In this document: piece by piece, positions 24,838 through 33,595 of the stretch | Position numbering within the stretch: position 1 is the stretch's first letter | Layout: the number at the start of each line of letters is the position of its first letter | Source of the DNA: Natronococcus occultus SP4 | GTDB lineage: Archaea > Halobacteriota > Halobacteria > Halobacteriales > Natrialbaceae | DNA length: 64,000 bases | Reading direction: 5' to 3' | Assembly (NCBI RefSeq): GCF_000328685.1 | Contig: NC_019974.1 | Coordinates: forward strand, 62,001 to 126,000 | Notes under the pieces: generated by a model | What the model saw: the letters and a program-made list of their open reading frames with translations, nothing else | Database searches by the model: none | What the model was told of the DNA's origin: nothing | Position numbers and translations under genes: made by a program

Positions 24838-26283
24838 CTACTCCTGCTCTCGCTCCGAGACGGACTCGTCGACGGCGGTTCGTCGCAGCCACTCGAGGAC
24901 GACGGCACCGCCGGCGATCCCCGCGCCCGTCGTGAAACCGGGTATCTCCTCGTCGTCGTCGTCGCCGAGCACCTCGTCGACGTCCTCGGGTTCGCCGTTG
25001 CCGTTTCCGTCGTCGGTGTCGTTCCCGCCGTCATCGCCCACGTCCTCGGGATCCCGGGTTTCGAACGTGTCGTTGCCGTTCTCGGGCTGGGTGACGTTGT
25101 CGCCGTCGGTCTCGTTTGCGTCGACGTCGTCGAACGCCGACTCGGCCCGGATCGCGAGCAGCCCGTCGGCGACGGCATAGAGGGTGTCGTCGGCGATCGC
25201 GAGATCGTGCGGGTGGGCCTCGGTCTCGATAGACCACTCGAGGATCCCGTCCTCGAGATCGAGCGCGACGATCCCGGCGTCCCCGTCCGGACTCCGGATG
25301 CCGACATACAGCTTCTCGTCGTCGGCGACGGGGGGACCGTAGATCGCCGACTCGAGCCCGGGGCGCCACTGCTCGTCGCCGCTTTCCCGATCGTAGCCGA
25401 CGACGGCGTTCTCGGCCAGCGTGTAGATCCGGTCGTCGGTCGCGAGCGCCGGGGCGTACCCGTCGCCGATCCAGCGAAGGTCGCCGGTTTCGGTCTCGTA
25501 GACCGCGACCTCGTCGAGACCACCGACCTGGACCGCGACGGCGTCGTCGGTCGCGACGATGACCTGGTCGCGGAACCCGCCGTCGGCGGTAGCCCACCGG
25601 TCGGTACCGTCGTTGGCCTCGAGTGCGTACAGCGACCGCCCGTCGGTCGTGAAGACGGCACCGTCGGCGACAGCGACCGATTGGCTCACCAGCTTCCGTT
25701 CGTCGGGGCTGCGGCTCCACAGCCGCGCCCCTCCCTCGGTGTCGACTGCGTGGAGCGCGCCCTCGGAGACGACGAACGCCCGCCCGTCCGCGACGATCGG
25801 CTCCGAAACGTCGCCGTCGAACCCCTGTTGCCAGACGGTTCCGACCTCCCCCTCTCCGTCGACGAACTCGTCGCTTTCGAAGGCCAGGAGGTTCTCGCCG
25901 CCGACGTAAATCCGCCCATCGGCGATCGCCGGCGCCCCGGCCGCACCGACGTCGTCGCTCTCCGCGATCGGGTCGCCGTCCTCGGTGCTGAACGCATGGA
26001 CAGCGCCGTCGATCGTCCGGTAGATAACGCCGTCGGCCACCGCGATCGACCCGCCGGCACCGGCCTGCTCCCAGTCGACGACGGCGGGGTCTTGCGGACC
26101 GCTCGTTCCGGCACTGTACCCGGTGTTTCCGGGGGTTCCGCGGCGAGCGGTCCAGCCTCGATCCGTCGACTCGCCTCGGTGCGTCCTCGTCCTGTCGTCG
26201 GCGGTTGCCGATCCCGACGCGAGGACGCCGGCGGCGACGAACCCGCCCGCCTGCAGCACCCGTCGTCTCCCATACCCCGTCAT
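24838..26283 (-). CDS. Tat-exported PQQ-type beta-propeller protein with PGF-CTERM anchor
   Basis: 481 residues. The N-terminus GRRRVLQAGGFVAAG is a twin-arginine signal with an ASGSATA cleavage region. Residues about 60-385 contain at least six propeller blades of the PQQ/WD-like kind, each with a repeat of the form ADGxIYxxxDGxxxA. A Asn/Asp/Gly-rich linker (about 390-440) leads to EIPGFTTGAGIAGGAVV plus a basic end, a PGF-CTERM signal for archaeosortase processing and lipid anchoring. It should therefore be a surface protein. No catalytic residue is evident. It diverges from htpX. Confidence 0.85.
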   Translation of the reverse strand: MTGYGRRRVLQAGGFVAAGVLASGSATADDRTRTHRGESTDRGWTARRGTPGNTGYSAGTSGPQDPAVVDWEQAGAGGSIAVADGVIYRTIDGAVHAFSTEDGDPIAESDDVGAAGAPAIADGRIYVGGENLLAFESDEFVDGEGEVGTVWQQGFDGDVSEPIVADGRAFVVSEGALHAVDTEGGARLWSRSPDERKLVSQSVAVADGAVFTTDGRSLYALEANDGTDRWATADGGFRDQVIVATDDAVAVQVGGLDEVAVYETETGDLRWIGDGYAPALATDDRIYTLAENAVVGYDRESGDEQWRPGLESAIYGPPVADDEKLYVGIRSPDGDAGIVALDLEDGILEWSIETEAHPHDLAIADDTLYAVADGLLAIRAESAFDDVDANETDGDNVTQPENGNDTFETRDPEDVGDDGGNDTDDGNGNGEPEDVDEVLGDDDDEEIPGFTTGAGIAGGAVVLEWLRRTAVDESVSEREQE

Positions 26284-26568
26284 ACGTGACAGTTAGTATC
26301 GATGCTCCGTCCCTATAAACCCGATCGCATCGATTCCGGGAAGACACCGTCCTCGGATCGATCGTTCGGGGACGGCGGGCGTCTGACGCCGCCGAACCGT
26401 CGCTCGGCGACGTCGGCGACGAGCCCGGCTCGTCGGAACGACCACGACGCCGCCTGGTGGTTTCCACGCGAAACGGAGGGGTTGGGACGGCGACCCGTGA
26501 GGATCGTCGACGCGTGCCGACTACTGACATCGGTGATACTTATTTCGCCGGAGGCCCTCGGATCGGGT

Positions 26569-27447
26569 ATGGACTGGCAGCCGGACTGGGGGCTCCGCGC
26601 GCGGATGTTCGTGACGATGTTCTTACTGTTCGCGCTGTACATCGTCTTCGCCGGGGTGCTCACCGCCTACATGCAGGGCGGAATCGTGCTGTTCGCCCTC
26701 TTCTTCGGCGGGTTTTCGCTCGTACAGTACTACTTCAGCGACACTCTCACCTTGAAGAGTATGGGTGCGAAGACGGTCTCGGCCGACGAGTACCCGCAGC
26801 TCCACTCGTCGGTCGAACGGCTCTCCCAACAGGCCGATCTCCCGAAACCGAAGGTGGCGGTCGTCGACTCGAAGGTACCGAACGCCTTCGCGACGGGTCG
26901 GAACCAGAAAAACGCCGCCGTCGCGGTCACGTCGGGACTGCTGAACAGCCTGAACCAGGAGGAGCTCGACGGCGTCCTCGCCCACGAACTGGCCCACGTC
27001 AAGAACCGCGACATGATGGTGATGACGATCGCCTCCTTCCTCTCGACGATCGCGTTCATGATCGTCCGCTGGGGAGCCTTCTTCGGAGGCGGGGGACGAA
27101 ACAAAAATCAGGGCGGGGTCATGGTCGCCATCCTCGTCTCGCTGGTCGTCTGGATCATCAGCTACCTCCTGATCCGGGCGCTGTCGCGGTACCGCGAGTT
27201 CGCGGCCGATCGGGGCGCCGCGGCGATTACCGGCAACCCCTCGGCGCTGGCCTCCGCACTGATGAAAATTTCGGGCGAGGTCGACAAGGTGCCCGACAAG
27301 GACCTCCGGGAGGAGGCCGAGATGAACGCCTTCTTCATCATCCCGATCAAGTCCGGGATCGTCGGCCAGCTGTTCAGCACCCACCCATCGACGGAGCGCC
27401 GAGTCGAGCAGCTCCGTGACCTCGAGCGCGAGATGGAGGGATTCTAA
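26569..27447 (+). CDS. htpX: HtpX-like membrane zinc metalloprotease
   Basis: 292 residues, M48B family. Two N-terminal helices precede the catalytic HELAH at 139-143 in GVLAHELAHVKNRD, with the third ligand near Glu210 in SRYREFAADR. A second pair of helices lies between them. It degrades or clips misfolded membrane proteins on the cytoplasmic face. The ATG at 26569 was chosen as the only Met giving a normal N-terminus. pspAB follows after 24 bp, and this pairing is recurrent in haloarchaea, suggesting one membrane-stress unit. Confidence 0.95.
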   Translation: MDWQPDWGLRARMFVTMFLLFALYIVFAGVLTAYMQGGIVLFALFFGGFSLVQYYFSDTLTLKSMGAKTVSADEYPQLHSSVERLSQQADLPKPKVAVVDSKVPNAFATGRNQKNAAVAVTSGLLNSLNQEELDGVLAHELAHVKNRDMMVMTIASFLSTIAFMIVRWGAFFGGGGRNKNQGGVMVAILVSLVVWIISYLLIRALSRYREFAADRGAAAITGNPSALASALMKISGEVDKVPDKDLREEAEMNAFFIIPIKSGIVGQLFSTHPSTERRVEQLRDLEREMEGF

Positions 27448-27471
27448 GAGGGCGCGCCCCTCACTCCGGGT

Positions 27472-28077
27472 ATGGGACTACTGGACGGGATCCGCTCGCT
27501 GCTGGGCACGCGCGCCGAGTCCGACGCGAAACGCGACGCCGATCCCGACGATCTCTTCGGGATGAGCACCGCCTACCTCACGATGGAGGCCGACCTGGGC
27601 TACGACTCCGCGGACGTCGGCGCGCTCTGTTTCTCCGGCGTCGACTCGACCAGCTTCCGCGAGGCCGTCGACGAGGTCGAGGCCATCCTCGAGGCGGGCC
27701 AGGCGGACACCGGCACCGAGTTCTCCGTCTCGGCGGACGACCACGGCTACCACTGGGTCGTCCTCGAGGACTCGGATCCGGAGGATCTGATCACCAGCCT
27801 CCACTTCGCCGCGGATACGTTCATCGAACACGGCTACGGCTCGCGGCTGCTCGCGGCAGTGTTCGCCTACCGAAACGAGGACGGCCCGGCCTACTGGATC
27901 TACTCGTTCCGCCGGGGTCGGTTCTACCCGTTCGCACCCCGTCCCGGTCGGGAGCGGGATTCGAACGCGGAGTTCAAACTCGAGGCAACCCTCGACGGTG
28001 AACTCGAGATCGAACGCGAGAAAGAGTACTGGTACCCGCTCTGGCCCAGCGAGGGCGGGACCCACCCCTGGGAGTGA
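27472..28077 (+). CDS. pspAB: PspA-associated protein PspAB
   Basis: 201 residues, soluble. The N-terminus MGLLDGIRSLLGTR, the middle GALCFSGVDSTSF and the end RGRFYPFAP plus KEYWYPLWPSEGGTHPWE fit the PspAB family. That family is named for its genomic link with phage-shock protein PspA and is common in archaea and actinobacteria. It probably works with HtpX, encoded directly upstream, in the membrane-stress response. No PspA gene is present in this window. A 7-bp terminator-like hairpin follows the stop. Confidence 0.88.
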   Translation: MGLLDGIRSLLGTRAESDAKRDADPDDLFGMSTAYLTMEADLGYDSADVGALCFSGVDSTSFREAVDEVEAILEAGQADTGTEFSVSADDHGYHWVVLEDSDPEDLITSLHFAADTFIEHGYGSRLLAAVFAYRNEDGPAYWIYSFRRGRFYPFAPRPGRERDSNAEFKLEATLDGELEIEREKEYWYPLWPSEGGTHPWE

Positions 28078-28093
28078 GTCCGTGGCGCCCGCT

Positions 28094-28111
28094 CCCCAAA
28101 TTTGTTTGGGG
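28094..28111 (+). terminator. hairpin after pspAB
   Basis: CCCCAAA-tttg-TTTGGGG is a perfect 7-bp stem with a 4-nt loop, starting 16 bp after the pspAB stop. Archaea do not rely on such hairpins, but the position suggests 3'-end formation or mRNA protection. Confidence 0.5.
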
Positions 28112-28264
28112 TCAACGGTATTGCGTTCTCTCCCGTATCCGTGAGTACGGCAGGACGCCACGCCAACTGCGCCATACACCAGTTGTCGTCTCCACTGCGC
28201 CATACACGTCCTGTCGCACTCCCCCTCTTCCGCTTCCGTTCCCCCCTTTCCCGTGTCGAACCAG

Positions 28265-28270
28265 TTATAG
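28265..28270 (+). promoter_or_regulatory. TATA-like box of the cytosolic beta-propeller gene
   Basis: TTATAG lies 25-30 nt before the GTG start at 28295. Upstream of it CTGCGCCATACAC occurs twice (about 28167 and 28194), the first copy inside an interrupted palindrome CAACTG-N10-CAGTTG, a possible operator. Confidence 0.5.
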
Positions 28271-28294
28271 GACCGGAATCGATACGCTCGATCC

Positions 28295-29374
28295 GTGAGC
28301 GACTGGAACCAGTTCAAACGGGATCCACAACACTCGGGTGTCCGACGCGACCTCGAGAGTCCTGACCGCGTCACGACGTCGTGGACGGTCGAACTCGCCG
28401 GGATGGCGGGCTCGCCCGTCCTCGACACCGACACCGTCTTCGTCGGGAGCGAGCGCGGTAACCTGTACGCGTTCGACCGCGAGACGGGACGCCGACGGTG
28501 GGTCTTCGAGGCGACCGACAGTATCGACGCGACGCCGGTCGTCACCTACGGCGGCGTCTACGCTGCGACCGACGACGGAACCGTTCACGCGCTCGATCCC
28601 GGCACCGGCGACCCGATCTGGCGAACCGAACTCCCCGCCGCGCTCGAGTCCGCCCTCGCGTTCGCGGACGGCCGTCTCTACGTTGCCCACGACGCGGGAC
28701 TGTCGGCCGTCGACGGCGAAACGGGTGCCCTCGCCTGGACCCACGACACCGACTCGGTCGCGGCTGCACCGGCGATCGACCCCGATCGGCGGCGGGTGTA
28801 CGTCGGGACCGACGACGGGCAGGTGTGCTGTCTCGAGGACGCGGGTGGCGAGGCCGAAGAGGCCTGGACCGCGCCGACCGACGGCGTCGTCGCGGCGCCC
28901 CCGACGATCGCCGACGGCCGCGTCTACACCGTCGACGACGACGGGACGCTGCTCGCGCTCGATACCGAAACCGGCCAGACCTGGTTCAGCTACGAGATCC
29001 GCGCGACGTTTACGTCCTCGGCGACAGTCCTCCCCGAGGAAGGGACCACCTTCGTCGGCGCCGACGACGGCTACCTCCACGTCACCGACACCCGCTTCGG
29101 TCGGCGCAAGGTTCGCGGCTGGCTGTTCTCGAAGAAGGGGATCGAACTCGACGGCGACGTCCTCGCGAGCCCGGTCGTCGCGGGCGACACCGTCTGCGTC
29201 GCCGACGCGACGGGATCAGTGTACGGCGTCTCAGCGACCGACTACGACCTCCTGTGGTACGTCGACGTCGAGGACCAGGTCGCGAGGACGCCCGCGCTGG
29301 CCCCGAACCGGCTGTACGTTCCCGCCGACGATCGACTGCTCTGTCTCGAGTGGTCGACCGACGAGTCGCGCTAA
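28295..29374 (+). CDS. PQQ-type beta-propeller repeat protein, cytosolic
   Basis: 359 residues with a GTG start and no signal peptide. It opens with SDWNQFKRDPQHSGVRRD, the usual start of haloarchaeal PQQ-binding-like repeat proteins. About seven blades follow, with tandem motifs such as GNLYAFDRETGRRRWVF, GTVHALDPGTGDPIW and GTLLALDTETGQTWF. PQQ binding itself is unlikely to be general in this superfamily; a scaffold role is more likely. Together with the exported propeller it flanks htpX-pspAB. The gene has its own TATA-like box. Confidence 0.85.
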   Translation: MSDWNQFKRDPQHSGVRRDLESPDRVTTSWTVELAGMAGSPVLDTDTVFVGSERGNLYAFDRETGRRRWVFEATDSIDATPVVTYGGVYAATDDGTVHALDPGTGDPIWRTELPAALESALAFADGRLYVAHDAGLSAVDGETGALAWTHDTDSVAAAPAIDPDRRRVYVGTDDGQVCCLEDAGGEAEEAWTAPTDGVVAAPPTIADGRVYTVDDDGTLLALDTETGQTWFSYEIRATFTSSATVLPEEGTTFVGADDGYLHVTDTRFGRRKVRGWLFSKKGIELDGDVLASPVVAGDTVCVADATGSVYGVSATDYDLLWYVDVEDQVARTPALAPNRLYVPADDRLLCLEWSTDESR

Positions 29375-29500
29375 CACACTCCGTGCGTCCTGTCGTCCCG
29401 TCCTCGTAGCCTGTTGCCTTCGCTTCTAAACTTTCACCCGGACTGTCCAGTCGACCCGGCGCCCGCCGGCACTTTCACTTTCACTTCCCTGTTAACGAGG

Positions 29501-29508
29501 CTTTATGG
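29501..29508 (+). promoter_or_regulatory. TATA box of radA
   Basis: CTTTATGG lies 25-32 nt before the radA ATG. A run of CTTTCA repeats stands immediately upstream (29472-29487). Confidence 0.6.
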
Positions 29509-29532
29509 GGCGTCCGCCACAACGGGTGAGTA

Positions 29533-30564
29533 ATGCCAGACGCAGACCTAGAGTCCCTCCCTGGTGTCGGACCGGCAACCGCAGACAAGCTCCACGAAGC
29601 GGGCTTCGATTCCTTCCAGAGCCTGGCCGTCGCCTCTCCCTCCGAGCTCTCGAACACGGCTGACGTCGGCGAGTCGACCTCGGCCGATATCGTCCGCGCG
29701 GCCCGCGACGCCGCCGACATCGGCGGCTTCGAAACCGGTTCGGCCGTCCTCGAGCGGCGCAACGAGATCGGCAAGCTGAGTTGGCACATTGACGAGGTCG
29801 ACGACCTGCTCGGCGGCGGGATCGAAACTCAGTCGATCACCGAAGTGTACGGTGAGTTCGGCTCCGGGAAGTCCCAGGTCACCCACCAGATGGCCGTCAA
29901 CGTCCAGCTTCCCAAGGAGGTCGGCGGCCTCCACGGGAGCGCGATGTTTATCGACAGCGAGGATACGTTCCGTCCCGAGCGGATCGACGACATGGTTCGG
30001 GGGCTGCCCGACGACGTCCTCCAGGCGACGATGGACGACCGCGAGATCGAAGGGACGCCCAGCGACGAGGACGCGATGGAAGAACTCGTCAACGACATCC
30101 TCGACAAGATCCACGTCGCGAAGGCGTTCAACTCCAATCACCAGATGCTGCTGGCCGAGAAGGCAAAGGAGCTCGCGGCCGAACACGAGGAGGCCGACTA
30201 CCCCGTCCGCCTGCTCTGTGTGGACTCGCTGACCGCCCACTTCCGTGCGGAGTACGTGGGCCGTGGTGAGCTCGCCGAGCGCCAGCAGAAGCTCAACAAA
30301 CACCTCCACGACCTCGACAAGGTCGGGAACCTCTACAACACGGCCGTCATCGTCACCAACCAGGTCGCCTCGAACCCCGACTCGTTCTTCGGTGACCCGA
30401 CCCAGCCAATCGGTGGCAACATCCTCGGCCACAAGTCGACGTTCCGGATCTACCTCCGGAAATCCAAGGCCAACAAGCGGATCGTCCGCCTGGTCGACGC
30501 GCCGAACCTCGCCGACGGCGAGGCGGTTATGCGCGTCGAGGACGGCGGTCTGAAGCCCGAGTAG
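29533..30564 (+). CDS. radA: DNA repair and recombination protein RadA
   Basis: 343 residues, normal length. It is the archaeal RecA/Rad51 recombinase that forms ATP-dependent filaments on single-stranded DNA for homologous pairing. The N-terminal helix-hairpin-helix ([15 protein letters not shown]) covers about residues 6-60. Walker A is GEFGSGKS at 107-114 and Walker B is LLCVDSLT at about 224-231. The linker [12 protein letters not shown] has the usual polymerisation region, and [19 protein letters not shown] is the C-terminal core. The gene is complete and followed by a 7-bp hairpin. There is no intein. Confidence 0.98.
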   Translation: MPDADLESLPGVGPATADKLHEAGFDSFQSLAVASPSELSNTADVGESTSADIVRAARDAADIGGFETGSAVLERRNEIGKLSWHIDEVDDLLGGGIETQSITEVYGEFGSGKSQVTHQMAVNVQLPKEVGGLHGSAMFIDSEDTFRPERIDDMVRGLPDDVLQATMDDREIEGTPSDEDAMEELVNDILDKIHVAKAFNSNHQMLLAEKAKELAAEHEEADYPVRLLCVDSLTAHFRAEYVGRGELAERQQKLNKHLHDLDKVGNLYNTAVIVTNQVASNPDSFFGDPTQPIGGNILGHKSTFRIYLRKSKANKRIVRLVDAPNLADGEAVMRVEDGGLKPE

Positions 30565-30607
30565 CGACTCCGAACGATCCTTCCGTCGACGTTCCGTAGA
30601 GCGCACA

Positions 30608-30624
30608 GGGAGCTTTCAGCTCCC
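30608..30624 (+). terminator. hairpin downstream of radA
   Basis: GGGAGCTTTCAGCTCCC is a perfect 7-bp stem with a 3-nt loop, 43 bp after the radA stop. A second stem CGACCGA / TCGGTCG with a 9-nt loop lies about 30 bp further on. Confidence 0.5.
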
Positions 30625-31017
30625 CCGAATCACGCAGCTCCTGTCTCCGGAGCGAACGACCGATTTCAGTAGTCGGTCGGACGATTCGGTAGTTATCGAG
30701 GAACGCGGTCAGAAATTCCCTGAGGTGGCTCCGGAGGTTCTGTCGGGCGGTCGGTGCCGGGAAGTGTGATCCGTTGTTCCCCGCTTTTCGAACGACAGAT
30801 TCCTCCCCTACTCATACGAACTGGTCGGTATCGGGCGCAAAACCGCTCAGTAACCGGATTGCGTACTGCCTCTTGCACGCTGCTTCTGACGACGGTTCGG
30901 GAGGTTGTCGCGTTGCGATACAGGGCAGGTGTTACGAGGACCCGGAAGCGCTGTTACGCCTCGGCTGTGCTGGATCGGTGACGGGTCCGAGCGAGGCCCT
31001 CGGGCGAGAAGCGAGCT
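30625..31017. other. 393-bp gap between radA and sufU without a convincing gene
   Basis: Apart from the second stem-loop near 30656-30678, nothing could be assigned. A 61-codon open frame on the minus strand (30693-30878) is Arg/Pro/Ser-rich and lacks the acidic composition of haloarchaeal proteins, so it is probably not a gene. The GC content is lower than in the flanking genes, which would fit an old insertion or a dispersed repeat. Confidence 0.5.
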
Positions 31018-31437
31018 TCAGTCCTCGGTCGAGGTCTTCTCCTTGTCGAGCTCGCCCCGGTAGATCTCCGCGCCGTCCTGGGCGACCTTCTCGGCCAGCA
31101 CGGCGCATTTGACCCGCATCGGGGAGATGTCGACGCCGAGCATGTCGATGACGTCGTCCCGATCCATCTCCAGCAACTCGTCGACGGTCTTCCCCTGGAG
31201 TTCCTTCGAGAGCATGCTCGCGGAGGCCTGGCTGATCGCACAGCCGTCCCCGGAGAAGGCGACGTACTCGATCGTCTCCTCGTCGTCCTTGAGCCTGACG
31301 TCCATCCGGATCTCGTCGCCACACATCGGATTCTCGCCGACGTGCGTGAAGGTCGGATCCTCGAGCTCCCCGTAGTTGCGGGGGTTCTTGTAGTGATCGA
31401 GGATCTGCTGTCGGTACATATCGGAGCCCAGTCCCAT
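31018..31437 (-). CDS. sufU: SUF-type Fe-S cluster assembly protein SufU/IscU
   Basis: 139 residues. It accepts sulfur from a cysteine desulfurase and acts as a scaffold or sulfur shuttle for Fe-S assembly. The three ligand cysteines and the Asp are visible: Cys39 and Asp41 in MCGDE, Cys66 in GDGCAISQAS and Cys111 in VKCAVL. The sequence YRQQILDHYKNPRNYG is the family N-terminus. The ATG at 31437 was chosen; the Met six codons later is possible. A GTAAAAGGG stretch 28-36 nt upstream is the likely TATA region. The partner SufS is encoded 7 kb away on the same strand. Confidence 0.95.
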   Translation of the reverse strand: MGLGSDMYRQQILDHYKNPRNYGELEDPTFTHVGENPMCGDEIRMDVRLKDDEETIEYVAFSGDGCAISQASASMLSKELQGKTVDELLEMDRDDVIDMLGVDISPMRVKCAVLAEKVAQDGAEIYRGELDKEKTSTED

Positions 31438-31464
31438 CGTTGGAAACGCGTACGGCTGTGGGTT

Positions 31465-31473
31465 GTAAAAGGG
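31465..31473 (-). promoter_or_regulatory. TATA-like box of sufU
   Basis: CCCTTTTAC on the minus strand lies 28-36 nt before the sufU ATG. Confidence 0.5.
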
Positions 31474-31555
31474 TTCCGGGGAGTCGAGAGCTGCCGCTAC
31501 GGAACTCGAGGACGTCGAAAACCGGATCGGATGCGAGAACATCCGGATCGTTCGG

Positions 31556-31834
31556 TCAGTTCGTCGGCGACCGTTCGTCGGGACCGTCGGTCGACCCCTG
31601 GTCGATCGGCGGGTTCAGGTAACAGACGTCGACGATGACGCCGACGCCGACGATCGCCGCGGCCGCGAGCGCGTACGGCACCGAAATGCCGAGTACGTTC
31701 GCGGCGACCAGCGCGATCACGAACGCGATCGGAATTCCACCGAGCGCGAGATCGTACCGGTTCGCCGCGGCGAGAACGTCGACCAGGGCGTCGAACGGAT
31801 CCCGTCCGGGACGGCCGATAGTACTCTCGTGCAT
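31556..31834 (-). CDS. small two-helix membrane protein
   Basis: 92 residues. A hydrophilic start (about 30 residues, DPFDALVDVLAAANRYD) is followed by two adjoining hydrophobic helices (LGGIPIAFVIALVAANVLG and VPYALAAAAIVGVGVIVDV), then a short acidic tail. No family was recognised. It is monocistronic, 118 bp upstream of sufU on the same strand. Possible coupling is not supported. Confidence 0.6.
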   Translation of the reverse strand: MHESTIGRPGRDPFDALVDVLAAANRYDLALGGIPIAFVIALVAANVLGISVPYALAAAAIVGVGVIVDVCYLNPPIDQGSTDGPDERSPTN

Positions 31835-31910
31835 TCGTTCTCACCTCGGCACCTTCCCGTACGTAATCCACTCTAAAAACACTTGGTGTGTTTTTTGTTG
31901 TTTCGTACCG

Positions 31911-32543
31911 TCACGCCTCGCCGACCGTTTCGGCCTCGAAGCGTTCGAGATACTCGCGAACGAACGCTGCTCGCTCGGCGGCGAGCTCCCGTCCCGCGTC
32001 GGTGTACATCCGCTCGGGAAGCTCGAGGATCTTCTTGTGGAAGTGGTTGTACTGGCTCCGGCCGGCCGTCGTCTCGTCCTCGGCGGGGGGGACGGCAGGA
32101 TCGTAGAGCGGACTTCCGATCACCGACCCGTGAGCGAACGCGCGGGCGATCCCGACCGCACCGAGGGCGTCGAGGTTGTCCGCGTCGGAGACGATCTCTG
32201 CCTCGATCGTCTCGGGCTCGACGTCGTTCGAGTACCGGTGAGCGCGGATGCAGTGTTTGGTGCGGTCGATCGTCTCCTCGCTTGCACCGACGTCCTCGAG
32301 AATCGCTTCTCCCTTTCGTGCGCCCCAGCGGGCGTGATCCTCGATCTCGCCGCGATCCTCGCGCTCGCGGCCGATGTCGTGGAGGGCGATGGCCAGCTGG
32401 ACGCTGCGTTCGTCGACGGAAGCGGACTCCTCCGCGACGAGGGTTTCGGCCAGCGCCGCGACCCGCTGGACGTGGTGCCAGTCGTGGGCTGGCGGCGCGT
32501 CCTCGAAGTACGGGCGGGCGCGGTCGCGGACGGTCTCGAGCAT
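31911..32543 (-). CDS. HD-domain phosphohydrolase
   Basis: 210 residues. The metal-dependent HD fold is shown by AHDWHHVQRV at 19-28, LHDIGRE with His55-Asp56, and SDADNLDALGAVGIARA at about 125-145. This is the pattern of the YedJ/HD superfamily of nucleotide phosphohydrolases. The substrate is not known; family members hydrolyse nucleoside mono- or polyphosphates. The TTATCAC box 25-32 nt upstream is the likely promoter. It is monocistronic. Confidence 0.9.
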   Translation of the reverse strand: MLETVRDRARPYFEDAPPAHDWHHVQRVAALAETLVAEESASVDERSVQLAIALHDIGREREDRGEIEDHARWGARKGEAILEDVGASEETIDRTKHCIRAHRYSNDVEPETIEAEIVSDADNLDALGAVGIARAFAHGSVIGSPLYDPAVPPAEDETTAGRSQYNHFHKKILELPERMYTDAGRELAAERAAFVREYLERFEAETVGEA

Positions 32544-32624
32544 ACCGTCGCCTTTCGCTGACGCCGTGATAAGATCGACGACCCGCTCCCGTCCGATCCG
32601 CGGGGACGAGGACGCACTCCGCCG

Positions 32625-33212
32625 TCAGAACGTCTTCGGGCGGGGGTTCTCCAGCGGATACTCGACGTCGTCGGGGTAGGCGCTCTCGTCGGTTGGCTGG
32701 AGTTCGAGAGCGATACAGAATCGATCGAGCCCGATCTCGAGGCTCCCGAACAGGAGGAGTTCGACGACCTCCTGCTCGGTGAACTCCTCGCCCAGCTCCG
32801 CGAAAAAGTCGTCGGAGAGCCTGTGGGGGTCCGTCGAGAGTCCTTCGGCCAGCGAGACCGCGAGATACTCCCGGCGGGAGAGCCCCTCGGGATCGATCTC
32901 GCCGAAGACGGCGTCCTCCTTCGGTGCGACCGCGTCGCGTACCTCGAGGGTCCGAACCGTCGCACAGTAGGCACACTGGTGGGTTTCGGCGACCTTGATC
33001 CGCATCAGCTCAAGCAGCTCGGTGTCGACGTTCGCTCCCTGCCCGAACGACTCGAACGCCGCCACGATGTGGTCGAACAGCTCCGGGCAGTGGGCCATCG
33101 CGCCGAAGAACGCACTGTCGCCGTACCAGCCCGTCTCGGCGTCCTCGAGCAGTTCTCGGGTCCGGTCGTCGTCGACGTCCGCCGGCTCGCGCGGCTCGGG
33201 TCGGAGTGGCAT
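32625..33212 (-). CDS. AhpD/CMD-like alkylhydroperoxidase-fold protein
   Basis: 195 residues. It belongs to the carboxymuconolactone decarboxylase/AhpD fold. The redox motif is CAYCATV (Cys-x2-Cys) in LMRIKVAETHQCAYCATV at about 85-102, where AhpD has the EExxCxxC and His proton relay. The region LSRREYLAVSLAEGLSTDP follows the usual helical pattern. It probably reduces peroxides, though it may be a decarboxylase relative. A TTATAT box at 33238 is positioned as its promoter. Confidence 0.85.
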   Translation of the reverse strand: MPLRPEPREPADVDDDRTRELLEDAETGWYGDSAFFGAMAHCPELFDHIVAAFESFGQGANVDTELLELMRIKVAETHQCAYCATVRTLEVRDAVAPKEDAVFGEIDPEGLSRREYLAVSLAEGLSTDPHRLSDDFFAELGEEFTEQEVVELLLFGSLEIGLDRFCIALELQPTDESAYPDDVEYPLENPRPKTF

Positions 33213-33237
33213 AGCCCGGAGTTACCTGCGTGTCACG

Positions 33238-33243
33238 TTATAT
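33238..33243 (-). promoter_or_regulatory. TATA box of the AhpD-like gene
   Basis: ATATAA on the minus strand lies 26-31 nt before the ATG at 33212. Confidence 0.6.
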
Positions 33244-33322
33244 CTTATCGTGGACAGCACACCTCTCCCCACCCGGCGAACGACGTGAACCACTAAGGGG
33301 GTCGCGGCAGTGGCGTCTACCG

Positions 33323-33586
33323 ATGACGTCCTCTCAACCCGACGGTTCGGCGGACGAGAACTCGCTTGCGCCCGCCGAGATCACGGAGCGGTTCGACGAA
33401 CTCGAGCCCGGCGACGCGGTGACGGTGAACAACCGCGACCTGATCTACGAGGTGGTCGAGACCGACGACTACGCCGTCGTCGCGGAGGCCCCCGACGGCC
33501 ACCGGGTGACGTTCTCCCAAAACCTCCAGTCGGGCGGCTGGACGGTCAACGAACCCGTCTTCGCCGTCGAACCCGTCGAGGAGTGA
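33323..33586 (+). CDS. 87-aa acidic haloarchaeal protein of unknown function
   Basis: 87 residues. The core ITERFDELEPGDAVTVNNRD, then YEVVETDDYAVVAEAPDGHRVTFSQNLQ, looks like a small beta-barrel. It has an ATG start and is preceded by a likely promoter in the divergent intergenic region shared with the AhpD gene. I do not recognise a named family. It is convergent with the next gene, with a 9-bp gap. Confidence 0.65.
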   Translation: MTSSQPDGSADENSLAPAEITERFDELEPGDAVTVNNRDLIYEVVETDDYAVVAEAPDGHRVTFSQNLQSGGWTVNEPVFAVEPVEE

Positions 33587-33595
33587 GGGAACCGC

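Noticed and set aside
25031-26530. 499-codon frame overlapping the exported propeller gene
   Set aside because: Arg-rich frame-shifted shadow of the propeller; the other frame has a Tat signal, repeats and a PGF-CTERM end.
30693-30878. 61-aa minus-strand frame in the radA-sufU gap
   Set aside because: Basic, Pro/Arg/Ser-rich composition not typical of this organism, and no recognisable motif or good start context.
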